Below are positions 56,470-64,000 of a stretch of DNA of 64,000 nt, piece by piece (position 1 is the stretch's first letter; each line of letters opens with the position of its first letter). Origin of the DNA: Paractinoplanes atraurantiacus (lineage in GTDB: Bacteria; Actinomycetota; Actinomycetes; Mycobacteriales; Micromonosporaceae); assembly GCF_900215205.1 (NCBI RefSeq), contig NZ_OBDY01000010.1:145862-209861 (forward strand). Direction: 5' to 3'. Made by a program: the position numbers and the translations under genes. The notes beneath the pieces were generated by a model. That model was not told the DNA's origin and searched no databases. It was given only the letters and a program-made list of their open reading frames with translations.

Positions 56470-59460
56470 ATGCCGAAGGGTCTGTCCTACCTCGACGCTT
56501 GTCGCATCCTTGGCGGTGATCGTGTCTCGGCGGCCGTTGTCCGCGGTCACAGCCGTCACAACCGCAATGAACGGCTCCAGGCCGCCCACGTGGTCCTGGT
56601 GTTCGAGGCCTTCGCCGGATGTCTCGGCCCCACTGCCGAGAGTGTCCTGGTGGAGCGTCTCGGCGACCTCCCCGTCCCCCTTCCGTCGGCCGAGCGCGGC
56701 TACGACCAGCTTCTGACCGCCCTCGGACGTTGGTTCGCGACCGCCACCGCCCGCGTCACCGACGACCTGAAGGACCTTTCGGCGGGTGAACAGATCACCG
56801 CCGACCTGCCGGACCGGGCTGTGACCCGTTACGACGAGGCGCACGAAACGTTTTCCGGGCAGATCCCCGAGTTCGCCATCGGAATCCCGGAGCCCGGATC
56901 GGGCGCCCGGGGCCTGGATCGTCTCGAATCCGCTCTGCGGCGTGCCACCTCGGGCCGCGACCCGAGTCGTCACCGTGCCGCTCTGGCCCGCGTCTATCGC
57001 GCCGAACTGGCCGAGCCCGTCCTCGGTGGCGACGTCGGTGACCTGGTGCTGCCCACACTGGGCGACGCTTATCTGGATCCGTTCTTCCGCGTCAAGGCGG
57101 CCGACCCGGCCGCCCGGCCCGCTGACGAGCATTGGTGGGACGACGACGTTCGGACCGACCTGGCCGAATTCCTGGCCGCGTACCTGACGACCACTCAGGC
57201 CACCGAGGCCCCGTTGCTGTTGCTGGGTCAGCCGGGTGCGGGCAAGTCGTCCCTCACCAAGATCCTCGCGGCCCGCCTGCCCGTCGCCGACTATCTCGTC
57301 GCCCGAGTCGCCCTCCGGGACGTGCCGGCCGAAGCCGAGATCCAGGATCAGATCGAGCAGGCGTTGCGCGCTGCCATCGGTGAGACAGTCTCCTGGGCCG
57401 ATCTGACGAGCGCGGCGGACGGCGCCCTGCCGGTGATCCTGCTCGACGGGTTCGACGAGCTTCTTCAGGCGACCGGCCTGCACCAGTCGGACTATCTCCA
57501 GCGGGTGGCGCGCTTCCAGCAGCGTGAGGCGGCTCTCGGCCGGCCGGCCGCGGTCATGGTGACGAGCCGGCTGGCGGTCGCGGATCGGGCGAAGCTGCCG
57601 ATGGGAGGCCTGGCCGTACGTCTGGAGCCGTTCAACGAGGACCAGATCGCCGGATGGGCGGAGGTCTGGAACGAATCCAACGCCGGCCGCCTGCCCCAGC
57701 CACTCGCCCTGGCCTCGCTCCTGCGATTTCGTCAGCTGGCCGAGCAGCCGCTGCTCCTGCTCATGCTGGCCCTCTACGAGGCCGCCGGCCACGCGTTGCG
57801 GGACACGAGGGCCGACTTCGACGACGGGCGGCTCTACGAGCGGCTCCTTTCCGAGTTCGCCGAGCGTGAGGTGCGGCGGGTGCATGACACCCGGCCTGGC
57901 GCCGAGTTGCCGGCGCTCGTCGAGGCTGAGCTGCAACGGCTCTCCGTGGTGGCGTTCGCCATGTTCCATCGGCTGCGGCTGTGGGTCACCGAGCGTGAGC
58001 TCGACGATGACCTGACAGGTCTCGGACTGGCGCCGTCCCGGTCGGCGCCGACCGAGATGTTCCGGACTCCGCTGAGTGCCGGCCAGGAGATGGTCGGCCG
58101 GTTCTTCTTCATCCAGAGATCGCATGCCATCCGCGACGACCATGTCCTTCAGACCTACGAGTTCCTGCATGCCACCTTCGGCGAATACCTCGTGGCGCGA
58201 CTGGTCGTGCAGGCGGTTCGCGACACGGAAAGGCGTGAGTCCGCCGGCACGATGACGCTGCGGGTCGACGCGAACACCGGAGACGATCTGCTTCAGACCC
58301 TGCTCGGCTACACCCCGCTGAGCGCGCGACTCAACGTGTTGTCCTTCATCGAGGTCTTGATGAGACAACCGGACACCGGACGTCTCCGAGCCTGGCTCGT
58401 ACGGCGGGCAAGCAGTGCCCTGACGCGACCGCAATACACACCGCGCAAGTACCAGCCCGTCGACAAGCGCATCGACCATTGGATGGCCACCTATTCGTTC
58501 AACCTTGTCCTGCTGATCCTGAAGTGTGGCGGAGAGTTGAGGGCGTCCGACCTCTTCACCGAGACCGATGATCCGGCCGACTGGCTGCAGGGCGCCGCTC
58601 TGCAATGGCGTGCGGCCGTCCCGTCCCGCATGTGGCTGGAGACCATGGCGATCCTGTCTGTCGGGCGGGAGTGGCACGGAGACCGCCGCGACATCGTTGT
58701 CTCGCCGTTGCCGGCCGCCCTCGGGGCGATGGCCGACCCCAACTGGTTCAACCGGCGGCCCCCGGCGGGCGACCATTCGGCCGGCGGCGCCTATGACAGC
58801 GAGTTCGAGCTCGTTCCGGCATTGAATTCGATGAGACTGAGCAACGATCTGGCCGATGACGCCCTGCTTCACGCCGTGACACCGTTGCTTCTGGGCCTCG
58901 CCGGATCGGTTTCGTCGTTCGTCGTTCAGGAGGAGAACCGGGTCGAGTCCGCCGGATTCAGCCTCACCGAACTGTGGATGGCATCGGCCCTCGACGCGCC
59001 GCGGGACGTCAAGATCAGCGCCTACCGTCGCGCGATCCGAGCGGCGCTGGGCAATTCCCAGGGCATGGCCGACAGCGCCGCCCTGCTCATGCACTCTCTC
59101 TATGTCGACACGACGCGGCTCGAACCCGCGGATGTGCTGCGTCTGATCAACGACATGTTGGTCGCGAAGGGGCTCGACTTCGAACGAGCCGCGACATTGG
59201 CCGTCCACTGCCTTCTCGCTCCCGGGATGGATTCCGGACCGGGCTGGCACAGCGTCCTCACCGATGTGCTCCTCTACGGCATCGACGTGCTGGAGGTACC
59301 GCTGCTGGCAGCCGCCTTGCACGCCGTACTGGACGACTCACCGGAGGAGGCGAACAGATTTCTGATCGACCAGCTCTCAGCGGTCGGCGACGGCGATCGC
59401 ATTGTCGCGCTCGAGCGTTTTGATCCCGTACTCAAGGTGAAGTTGGCGCGCTACCGCTGA
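56470..59460 (+). CDS. NACHT-domain STAND NTPase
   Basis: A 996-residue NACHT ATPase. Residues ~1-200 form an alpha-helical N-terminal domain (MPKGLSYLDACRILGGDRVS opening). The NACHT core follows: PLLLLGQPGAGKSSLTKILA (Walker A, 253-260), LPVILLDGFDELLQATG (Walker B, 322-332), AVMVTSRLAVADRAKLP (sensor) and VRLEPFNEDQIAGWAEVWNE. Residues ~400-996 are helical, possibly repeat-like sensing (YEFLHATFGEYLVARLVVQA is the conserved winged-helix end). No membrane helix, nuclease or protease domain is visible. Bacterial NACHT proteins are known anti-phage factors. It is the last gene of the run. Codon use seems somewhat less GC3-extreme than its neighbours. Confidence 0.92.
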   Translation: MPKGLSYLDACRILGGDRVSAAVVRGHSRHNRNERLQAAHVVLVFEAFAGCLGPTAESVLVERLGDLPVPLPSAERGYDQLLTALGRWFATATARVTDDLKDLSAGEQITADLPDRAVTRYDEAHETFSGQIPEFAIGIPEPGSGARGLDRLESALRRATSGRDPSRHRAALARVYRAELAEPVLGGDVGDLVLPTLGDAYLDPFFRVKAADPAARPADEHWWDDDVRTDLAEFLAAYLTTTQATEAPLLLLGQPGAGKSSLTKILAARLPVADYLVARVALRDVPAEAEIQDQIEQALRAAIGETVSWADLTSAADGALPVILLDGFDELLQATGLHQSDYLQRVARFQQREAALGRPAAVMVTSRLAVADRAKLPMGGLAVRLEPFNEDQIAGWAEVWNESNAGRLPQPLALASLLRFRQLAEQPLLLLMLALYEAAGHALRDTRADFDDGRLYERLLSEFAEREVRRVHDTRPGAELPALVEAELQRLSVVAFAMFHRLRLWVTERELDDDLTGLGLAPSRSAPTEMFRTPLSAGQEMVGRFFFIQRSHAIRDDHVLQTYEFLHATFGEYLVARLVVQAVRDTERRESAGTMTLRVDANTGDDLLQTLLGYTPLSARLNVLSFIEVLMRQPDTGRLRAWLVRRASSALTRPQYTPRKYQPVDKRIDHWMATYSFNLVLLILKCGGELRASDLFTETDDPADWLQGAALQWRAAVPSRMWLETMAILSVGREWHGDRRDIVVSPLPAALGAMADPNWFNRRPPAGDHSAGGAYDSEFELVPALNSMRLSNDLADDALLHAVTPLLLGLAGSVSSFVVQEENRVESAGFSLTELWMASALDAPRDVKISAYRRAIRAALGNSQGMADSAALLMHSLYVDTTRLEPADVLRLINDMLVAKGLDFERAATLAVHCLLAPGMDSGPGWHSVLTDVLLYGIDVLEVPLLAAALHAVLDDSPEEANRFLIDQLSAVGDGDRIVALERFDPVLKVKLARYR

Positions 59461-59566
59461 GCCGCGGCCGGGAGCGGTCGGGGTGCGAGTCGGTAGCTGT
59501 GCTCAGATCCCCATCGCGGGGGCCGAACCTGAGGGCCTCACGTAACGCCCCCGGAAGGAACCCCGC

Positions 59567-60307
59567 ATGAAGCGCCGACTTGCTGCTGTCACGGCTGTTG
59601 CCACGATGACGGTGCTGTCGATGTCCGGTACGGCCATGGCCGCCGGCCACAAGGCCAAGCCGAAGGCGAAGCCGGCGGTGCAGGCCGCCAAGGACACGGA
59701 TCGCGACGGGATGCCGGACGCGTACGAGAAGGCCAACGGGCTCAACGTCAAGAAGAAGGACGCCGGTGGGGACAAGGACGCGGACGGGCTGACCAACCTG
59801 GCCGAGTTCAAGGCCGGCACCAGCGCGGCCAAGGCCGACACCGACGGGGACACGCTGCCCGACGGCTACGAGGTCAGCAAGAAGCTCAACCCGAAGGGCA
59901 ACGACGCCAAGTCGGACCCGGACGCGGACGGGCTCATCAACAAGACCGAGCGGATGCTGGGCCTCAACCCGCGCTCCGCCGACAGCGACGGCGACGGGGT
60001 CAAGGACGGCGACGAGGACGCCGACGGCGACGGGGTGGTCAACAGCAAGGATTCCAAGCCCAAGGTGTACGACCGTCCGGCCGCGGCCAAGGCGACGATC
60101 AAGACGTTCGACGCCGCGACCGGGGCGCTCGTCGTGGCGTACCCCAAAGGTCTGTCCCTGACGGTGACCGTGACCGAGGCGACCGAGATCGAGTGGCACG
60201 GGAAGTCCGCGGCCTGCGCCGAGCCGGCGACCGTGGCCGACCTGACGCCGGGCCGTGGTGTGCACGAGGCGTCGGCCGAGGAGATCAGCCTGATCTGCTC
60301 GGCGTAA
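59567..60307 (+). CDS. Secreted thrombospondin type-3 (Ca-binding) repeat protein
   Basis: A 246-residue exported protein. Signal peptide MKRRLAAVTAVATMTVLSMS ... AMAAG, then a Lys/Ala-rich linker and five or so calcium-loop repeats of type DxDxDGxxD (DTDRDGMPDAYEKANG, DKDADGLTNLAEFKAG, DTDGDTLPDGYEVSKK, DPDADGLINKTERMLG, DSDGDGVKDGDEDADG). A C-terminal ~75-residue domain (KATIKTFDAATGALVVAYPK ... EISLICSA) is unassigned and contains two Cys that could pair. It probably acts as a calcium-dependent surface or matrix protein. A GGAAGGA site precedes ATG 59567. Confidence 0.88.
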   Translation: MKRRLAAVTAVATMTVLSMSGTAMAAGHKAKPKAKPAVQAAKDTDRDGMPDAYEKANGLNVKKKDAGGDKDADGLTNLAEFKAGTSAAKADTDGDTLPDGYEVSKKLNPKGNDAKSDPDADGLINKTERMLGLNPRSADSDGDGVKDGDEDADGDGVVNSKDSKPKVYDRPAAAKATIKTFDAATGALVVAYPKGLSLTVTVTEATEIEWHGKSAACAEPATVADLTPGRGVHEASAEEISLICSA

Positions 60308-60331
60308 CCGAGAAGCTCTATCGTCTGCGGC

Positions 60332-60943
60332 ATGACGCGCATCCTGCTGATCTCGGGCAGCACCCGCGATGAGTCCCTGCACAACGCCGCGCTGCGTACC
60401 GCCGCTCATCTCGCCCCGGAGGACATCAACGCCGGCCTGTTCGAGGGTCTGCGCGGACTGCCGGCGTTCGTGCCGGGCGAGCAGAGTCCGCACGACACCG
60501 TCGTCCTGCTGCGGCACCAGGTGCGCATCGCCGACGCGGTTCTGTTCAGCACGCCCGAGTACGCGGGGTCCATCCCCGGCAGTCTGAAGAACCTGCTCGA
60601 CTGGCTGGTCGACGACAACCTGCTCGACGGCAAGCCGGCCGCGTGGCTCTCGGTGGCCCACGCGGGCGAGGACGACCTCGCCCGCGCCACCCTGGAGGCC
60701 GTGCTCACCCACGCCAACGCCAAGATCCTGCGGGCGGCCTGCATCCGCATCCCGATCGCGGCCGAGTCGGTCGACCGGCACGGTTTCGTCGCCGATCCGC
60801 TGCTGCACCAGGCCCTGCGGGACGCCCTGCAGGGCCTGGCCCGGGTGCTGGCGCTGAGCGAGAAGCCGGCGCGGCCGTCGTGGCAGACCTACTCGAGCGT
60901 CTTTCCCGTCATCGAGCGCCGCGACGGCCCGCTCACCTTCTAG
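60332..60943 (+). CDS. NADPH-dependent FMN reductase family protein
   Basis: A 203-residue flavodoxin-like reductase. The FMN-phosphate loop ILLISGSTRDESLHNAALR and the flavin-binding LFSTPEYAGSIPGSLKNLLD signature are textbook; the C-terminal helix region (FVADPLLHQALRDALQGLAR) completes the fold. It should reduce FMN, quinones or azo/nitro compounds with NADPH. It starts 24 bases after the TSP3-repeat gene, but their functions look unrelated. Confidence 0.92.
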   Translation: MTRILLISGSTRDESLHNAALRTAAHLAPEDINAGLFEGLRGLPAFVPGEQSPHDTVVLLRHQVRIADAVLFSTPEYAGSIPGSLKNLLDWLVDDNLLDGKPAAWLSVAHAGEDDLARATLEAVLTHANAKILRAACIRIPIAAESVDRHGFVADPLLHQALRDALQGLARVLALSEKPARPSWQTYSSVFPVIERRDGPLTF

Positions 60944-61083
60944 TCCTTCTTACTTTTGGGGGAATCAAGTGACGGGCATTTGACCGTACGGGGTGTGAGC
61001 TCCCGGAGAACCTCCACCCTGGGGTGTCCCCATCGCCTTTCGCGAAGGCACACCATGCTTGTTTCACTTTTTCACGGTCCGGC

Positions 61084-62277
61084 ATGAGCGATTTCGAGCG
61101 TGCCCATCCCCGGCAGGCCCTCGCCGACTTCGAGCTCGCGGCGAAGCTCGGCGAGTCGCCGGCGGCCGAGGTGTTCCGCGCCCGCAACCGCACGTTCGAC
61201 ATCGTGGTGGCCCTGAAGCGGTGGCGGCGGCCCTTCGCGCCGTCCGCCCAGCGGGCGTTCGACGAGACGTGCCGTCTGCACTACGAGCTGTCCGAACACC
61301 CGAACGTCGTGCGCCTGCTCTGGGCCGACCTGGCCGGCGACCCGCCGTGGCTGGCCACCGAGCTGCAGCCGGGGTCGCTGGCCGACCTGCTGCGGCGGGG
61401 GCCGGTCCCGCCGGCCCAGGCGTGGCGGATCGCGGTCGACGTGCTGCGGGCCCTGTCCGCGATTCATCATCGGCGGCGGCCGCACGGAGCGCTCAAACCG
61501 GCGAACGTCCTCGTGTCGGAGGGCCGGGCCATGCTCCGCGACCTGGCCCCGGCGACGTCGTCGGTGCCGGACGTGGGCTTCCCGGTGGCGGTGCCCGACA
61601 TGCAGGCGATCGTCGCCCTGATCGGCGTGCTGTTCCCCGACCCGCCGCCGGCGTTGCGGGCCGTGCTGGCCCGGCCGCCGCGCACCGCCGACGCGTTCCT
61701 GACCGCGGTGGAGGGTGCGCGCGGGGAGGGCCGGGAGCCGTACGTCGAGAACGCCGGCCCTTTTCGGGCCGGCCCGGGGACGCAGCCCACCCGCACCGGC
61801 CCGGCCGTCACGGGAGGCCGCGCGGGCATGGCGGCCGGAGACCGAACGGGCCCGGCGGCCTCGTTGGATGGCCGGCTCAGACCGGGCGGCGCCCAGAACA
61901 CCGGCGCCTACGGCGTGCCCCGCCCGGCCGAGCCGGGTGACCTCCCGGCGAACCTGCACACCCCGGCTCCGGCGTCGCGCCGCGAGAACGCGCGGAGCTA
62001 TCCGGAAAAGCCGCCACAAACGGGCGGATCGCTCCCCGCGGGTATTTCCGGGCAGGCAGGTCCGGCGGGTGTGGCTTTCCCGGGGACGGCCGTTCAGCCG
62101 TTCCGGCGCCCGGAGCCGGTTCGGGCCGGGCGCCGGTGGCCGCGCGCGGTGGTCATCGCGGCCGGCGCGCTGGTGCTCGCGGCGGTCGTGGCCGTCGTCG
62201 TCGCGTACGGCCGGAGGAATGACTCGCCGGGCCCGGCGCCGCCGGTCGAGTCCGTCCCCAGCCTGATCCGCTCCTAG
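61084..62277 (+). CDS. Membrane-anchored protein-kinase-like pseudokinase
   Basis: A 397-residue protein. Residues ~15-200 follow the Ser/Thr kinase fold: a Gly-loop-like FELAAKLGESPAAEVFRA, VVALKRWRRP with Lys45, a kinase-like APSAQRAFDETCRLHYELSE helix, and a catalytic-loop equivalent PHGALKPANVLV. HRD has become HGA (134-136), so the catalytic Asp is lost. DFG appears as DLA (153-155). A ~150-residue Gly/Pro/Ala-rich linker follows, then a single membrane helix (VVIAAGALVLAAVVAVVVAY, ~360-380) and a short outer tail. A scaffold or sensor role is likely. ATG 61084; GTG 61024 is also in frame. Confidence 0.85.
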   Translation: MSDFERAHPRQALADFELAAKLGESPAAEVFRARNRTFDIVVALKRWRRPFAPSAQRAFDETCRLHYELSEHPNVVRLLWADLAGDPPWLATELQPGSLADLLRRGPVPPAQAWRIAVDVLRALSAIHHRRRPHGALKPANVLVSEGRAMLRDLAPATSSVPDVGFPVAVPDMQAIVALIGVLFPDPPPALRAVLARPPRTADAFLTAVEGARGEGREPYVENAGPFRAGPGTQPTRTGPAVTGGRAGMAAGDRTGPAASLDGRLRPGGAQNTGAYGVPRPAEPGDLPANLHTPAPASRRENARSYPEKPPQTGGSLPAGISGQAGPAGVAFPGTAVQPFRRPEPVRAGRRWPRAVVIAAGALVLAAVVAVVVAYGRRNDSPGPAPPVESVPSLIRS

Positions 62278-63959
62278 GACGCGCCCTTCGCGGCGGCCGT
62301 CGCGCGTTCGGCCAGGCGGCGCAGGAGCGGGGGAGTGTCGTACGCGTCCAGCTGCACCTCGATGAAGGCCAGCCGGTCCGGGTGATCGCCGGCCCCGCGC
62401 AGGGCCTTGTCCAGCTCGGTCGGCGTCGCCGCGTGGTGGTAGTCGGTCTCCGGGCCGGTCAGGCCGGCGACCAGGGCGCGCCAGTTCCACGGCGTCACGT
62501 CGTTGTAGACGGCCTGTGGGCTCTGCAGCGCCCGCTCGATCGTGTAGCCGCGGTTGTTGAGCAACAGGATCACCGGCCGGAGACCGGCGGCGGCGATCGT
62601 GCCGAGCTCCTGGATGGTCATCTGGGCGGCGCCGTCGCCGATCATCAGGACCGGGCGGCGGTCCGGCTCGGCCAGGCCCTGTCCGAGGACGGCGGGCAGG
62701 GCCCAGCCGATGGAGTTCCAGATCGGCTGGCCCACGAACGTCGTGCCGGCCGGCAGCCGCAGCGACAGCGCGCCCCAATAGGCCGTGCCGGTGTCCGCGA
62801 TCAGCGCGGTGTGCTCGGGCAGCCATTCCTGCAGCGCCCGCCACAACCCTGCCTGCGTCAGCTCGTCGTCGTCCGGACCCGAATGAGGCGCGGACGCGGT
62901 CGGGGAAGCGCCAACGGTCGCGGCCGGGGAAGCGCCAACGGTCGCGGCTGGGGATGCGCCGAGGGCCGCGGCGACCGCTTCCACCGCGTCGGGGAACAGG
63001 ACGTCCTCGAAGCGCTGCTCGCCTACGCCGGAGACCGTGGCCGACGTCCACACCGTGCGGTCGTCGATCGGGCGGGCCGAGAAGAATCCGGTCAGCTCGG
63101 CCGTCTGCACCGAGCCGAGGTGCAGCACCACGTCGGCCGCGTCGACCGCGGCGGCGGGGACCGGGTCGAGCATCGTGCCCGCGTAGTCGCCGAGATAGCC
63201 GGGCGTGCCCTCGTCGATCACGCCCTTCGCCGCCAGTTGGGTCACCATCGGCAGGCCGAGGCCCGCGATCCGCTCCCCGAGCCGGTAGCGCGCGGCGAGT
63301 TGACCGACGACCAGCACCGGACGCTCGGCCCGGGTCAGGAGCTCACGGACGGCCGCGCTGAATCCCCGTACAGCAATCGGGTCTGAAGTGATCTTCAGAG
63401 GCTCTCGCAGGGGCGCCGCCGGAATGTGGTGCAGCGCCAGGTCCTGCGGCACGCTCAGATAGGCCGGCTTGCGTTCGCGGCGCGCCGCCACGATGACCGC
63501 GTCGATCTGCTCGCCCGCGCGGTCCGCCGTCAGCACCTCGGTGGTCACGCTTATTTCGGCGTACGCCCGGTGGAAGTGCCCGAAATCGCCGTCGGCCAGC
63601 GTGTGGTGCACGAGCGCGCCGGCCGCGACCGTGCCGGTCCGCGGCGAGCCGACGATGTGCAGCACGGGCGCGTCTTCGGCCGCGCTGCCGGCCACCGCGT
63701 TGATCGCGCTCAGCTCGCCCACGCCGTACGTGGTGATCAGCGCGGCCAGGCCGCGCGTGCGGGCGTAGGCGTCGGCCGCGTATCCGGCTCCGAGCTCGTT
63801 GGGCGACCCGGTCCAGCGCAGGCCGGGCACCTCGGCCAGGCCGTCGAGCAGGTTGAGGTTGAAGTCGCCGGGCACGCCGAACAGGTGGGACACGCCGGCC
63901 TGCCGGAGCCGCTCGCCCAGGTAGGCGGCGACGGTCACCGTGGAGGCATAGTCGATCAT
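62274..63959 (-). CDS. ThDP-dependent 2-oxoacid decarboxylase (indolepyruvate/pyruvate decarboxylase type)
   Basis: A 561-residue thiamine-diphosphate enzyme decarboxylating a 2-oxoacid to an aldehyde. The ThDP-activating Glu (WTGSPNELGAGYAADAY), the decarboxylase HH pair (GALVHHTLADGDFGH) and the GDG...NN motif (MIGDGAAQMTIQELG to VILLLNNRGYTIERAL) are all intact. SVPQDLALHHIP and GQPIWNSIGWALPAVLG match the PDC/IPDC group. Between domains 2 and 3 lies an in-frame repeat LGASPAATVGASPAATVGAS. Substrate (pyruvate, indolepyruvate or phenylpyruvate) is undecided. A palindrome just upstream suggests Lrp/AsnC control. Confidence 0.92.
   Translation of the reverse strand: MIDYASTVTVAAYLGERLRQAGVSHLFGVPGDFNLNLLDGLAEVPGLRWTGSPNELGAGYAADAYARTRGLAALITTYGVGELSAINAVAGSAAEDAPVLHIVGSPRTGTVAAGALVHHTLADGDFGHFHRAYAEISVTTEVLTADRAGEQIDAVIVAARRERKPAYLSVPQDLALHHIPAAPLREPLKITSDPIAVRGFSAAVRELLTRAERPVLVVGQLAARYRLGERIAGLGLPMVTQLAAKGVIDEGTPGYLGDYAGTMLDPVPAAAVDAADVVLHLGSVQTAELTGFFSARPIDDRTVWTSATVSGVGEQRFEDVLFPDAVEAVAAALGASPAATVGASPAATVGASPTASAPHSGPDDDELTQAGLWRALQEWLPEHTALIADTGTAYWGALSLRLPAGTTFVGQPIWNSIGWALPAVLGQGLAEPDRRPVLMIGDGAAQMTIQELGTIAAAGLRPVILLLNNRGYTIERALQSPQAVYNDVTPWNWRALVAGLTGPETDYHHAATPTELDKALRGAGDHPDRLAFIEVQLDAYDTPPLLRRLAERATAAAKGAS
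62892..62963. repeat. 24-bp tandem repeat inside the decarboxylase gene
   Basis: Three imperfect 24-bp units (best copies 62916-62939 and 62940-62963) encode GASPAATV repeats in the inter-domain linker; the frame is preserved. Confidence 0.8.
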
Positions 63960-63979
63960 GGGGGCGAGCCTGGTAGCTG

Positions 63980-63996
63980 TTGCGCATCCTGCACAA
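63980..63996. promoter_or_regulatory. Lrp/AsnC-like operator at right edge
   Basis: TTGCGCA-TCC-TGCACAA, a 17-bp near-palindrome (one mismatch per arm) 20 bases upstream of the decarboxylase start. The form resembles TTGnGCAnnnTGCnCAA sites bound by Lrp/AsnC regulators; a divergent regulator gene may lie beyond the window. Confidence 0.55.
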
Positions 63997-64000
63997 TGTG

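Noticed and set aside
56416..59322. 968-codon minus-strand frame opposite the NACHT gene
   Set aside because: Shadow of a high-GC gene: low-complexity His/Arg/Gln-rich translation with no motifs, while the plus frame has full NACHT motifs.

Overview
The window is about 64 kb of very GC-rich actinobacterial chromosome. GC-ending codons, GTG/TTG starts, TGATG/ATGA start-stop overlaps, XRE-DUF5753/DUF397 regulators, a DUF6232 protein, a stand-alone LigD-type polymerase, an F420-type LLM oxidoreductase and a tRNA-Gly/Cys/Val cluster point to Micromonosporaceae. Actinoplanes or a close relative is my best guess, not a proof. I see no rRNA, CRISPR array, transposase, integrase or phage structural gene. 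This reads as ordinary chromosome with accessory islands.

Layout. 1-2.8 kb: a LacI-controlled sugar ABC importer operon, cut at the left edge. 2.8-4.8 kb: a VOC protein, an unusual metallophosphoesterase and a dead vapBC-like locus. 4.9-9.4 kb: acyl-CoA dehydrogenase, LigD-type polymerase and a membrane diguanylate cyclase. 9.6-24 kb: mixed housekeeping and secreted functions (membrane alpha/beta hydrolase, BNR protein, GNAT with a structured leader, ArsR/SRPBCC pair, penicillin-acylase-family hydrolase, secreted TAP-like peptidase, GlxA-type regulator, G6PDH). 24-27 kb: MarR/MFS/isochorismatase operon. 27-28 kb: repeat-rich DNA and a membrane protein. 28-31 kb: late cobalamin genes cobL-cobM-cobK. 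31-34 kb: a flavin electron-transfer operon (ferric-reductase-like flavocytochrome, FMN-binding protein, ApbE). 34-41 kb: Uma2, enoyl-CoA hydratase, a large LuxR-type ATPase, and a TetR gene divergent from an LLM oxidoreductase/SDR pair. 41-44 kb: DUF6232/XRE-DUF5753/DUF397/DUF5753 regulatory island. 44.4-44.7 kb: three tRNAs. 45-51 kb: Eis-like acetyltransferase, Gly-Ser repeat protein, TetR, heterodimeric ABC exporter and a DUF4132 relic. 51-54 kb: MBL-fold hydrolase, class-A-like serine hydrolase and divergent LysR. 54-59.5 kb: tightly packed epimerase - DUF218 - NADAR - NACHT genes. 59.5-64 kb: TSP3-repeat secreted protein, FMN reductase, a pseudokinase and a 2-oxoacid decarboxylase.

The most promising unexplored unit is the NADAR/NACHT pair (55968-59460). 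It joins a predicted N-glycosidase/ADP-ribose-processing fold to a STAND-type NTPase with a large helical C-terminus, four bases apart, and resembles a candidate immune module. Other points of interest are a compact multi-stem RNA leader ahead of a GNAT gene, a TCTGC-N5-GCAGA operator pattern shared by two promoters in the DUF5753 island, two decayed genes, and many GC-rich minisatellites. Two of the minisatellites add residues inside conserved enzymes (CobK and the decarboxylase). All functional assignments come from reading translated motifs; no database search was run.
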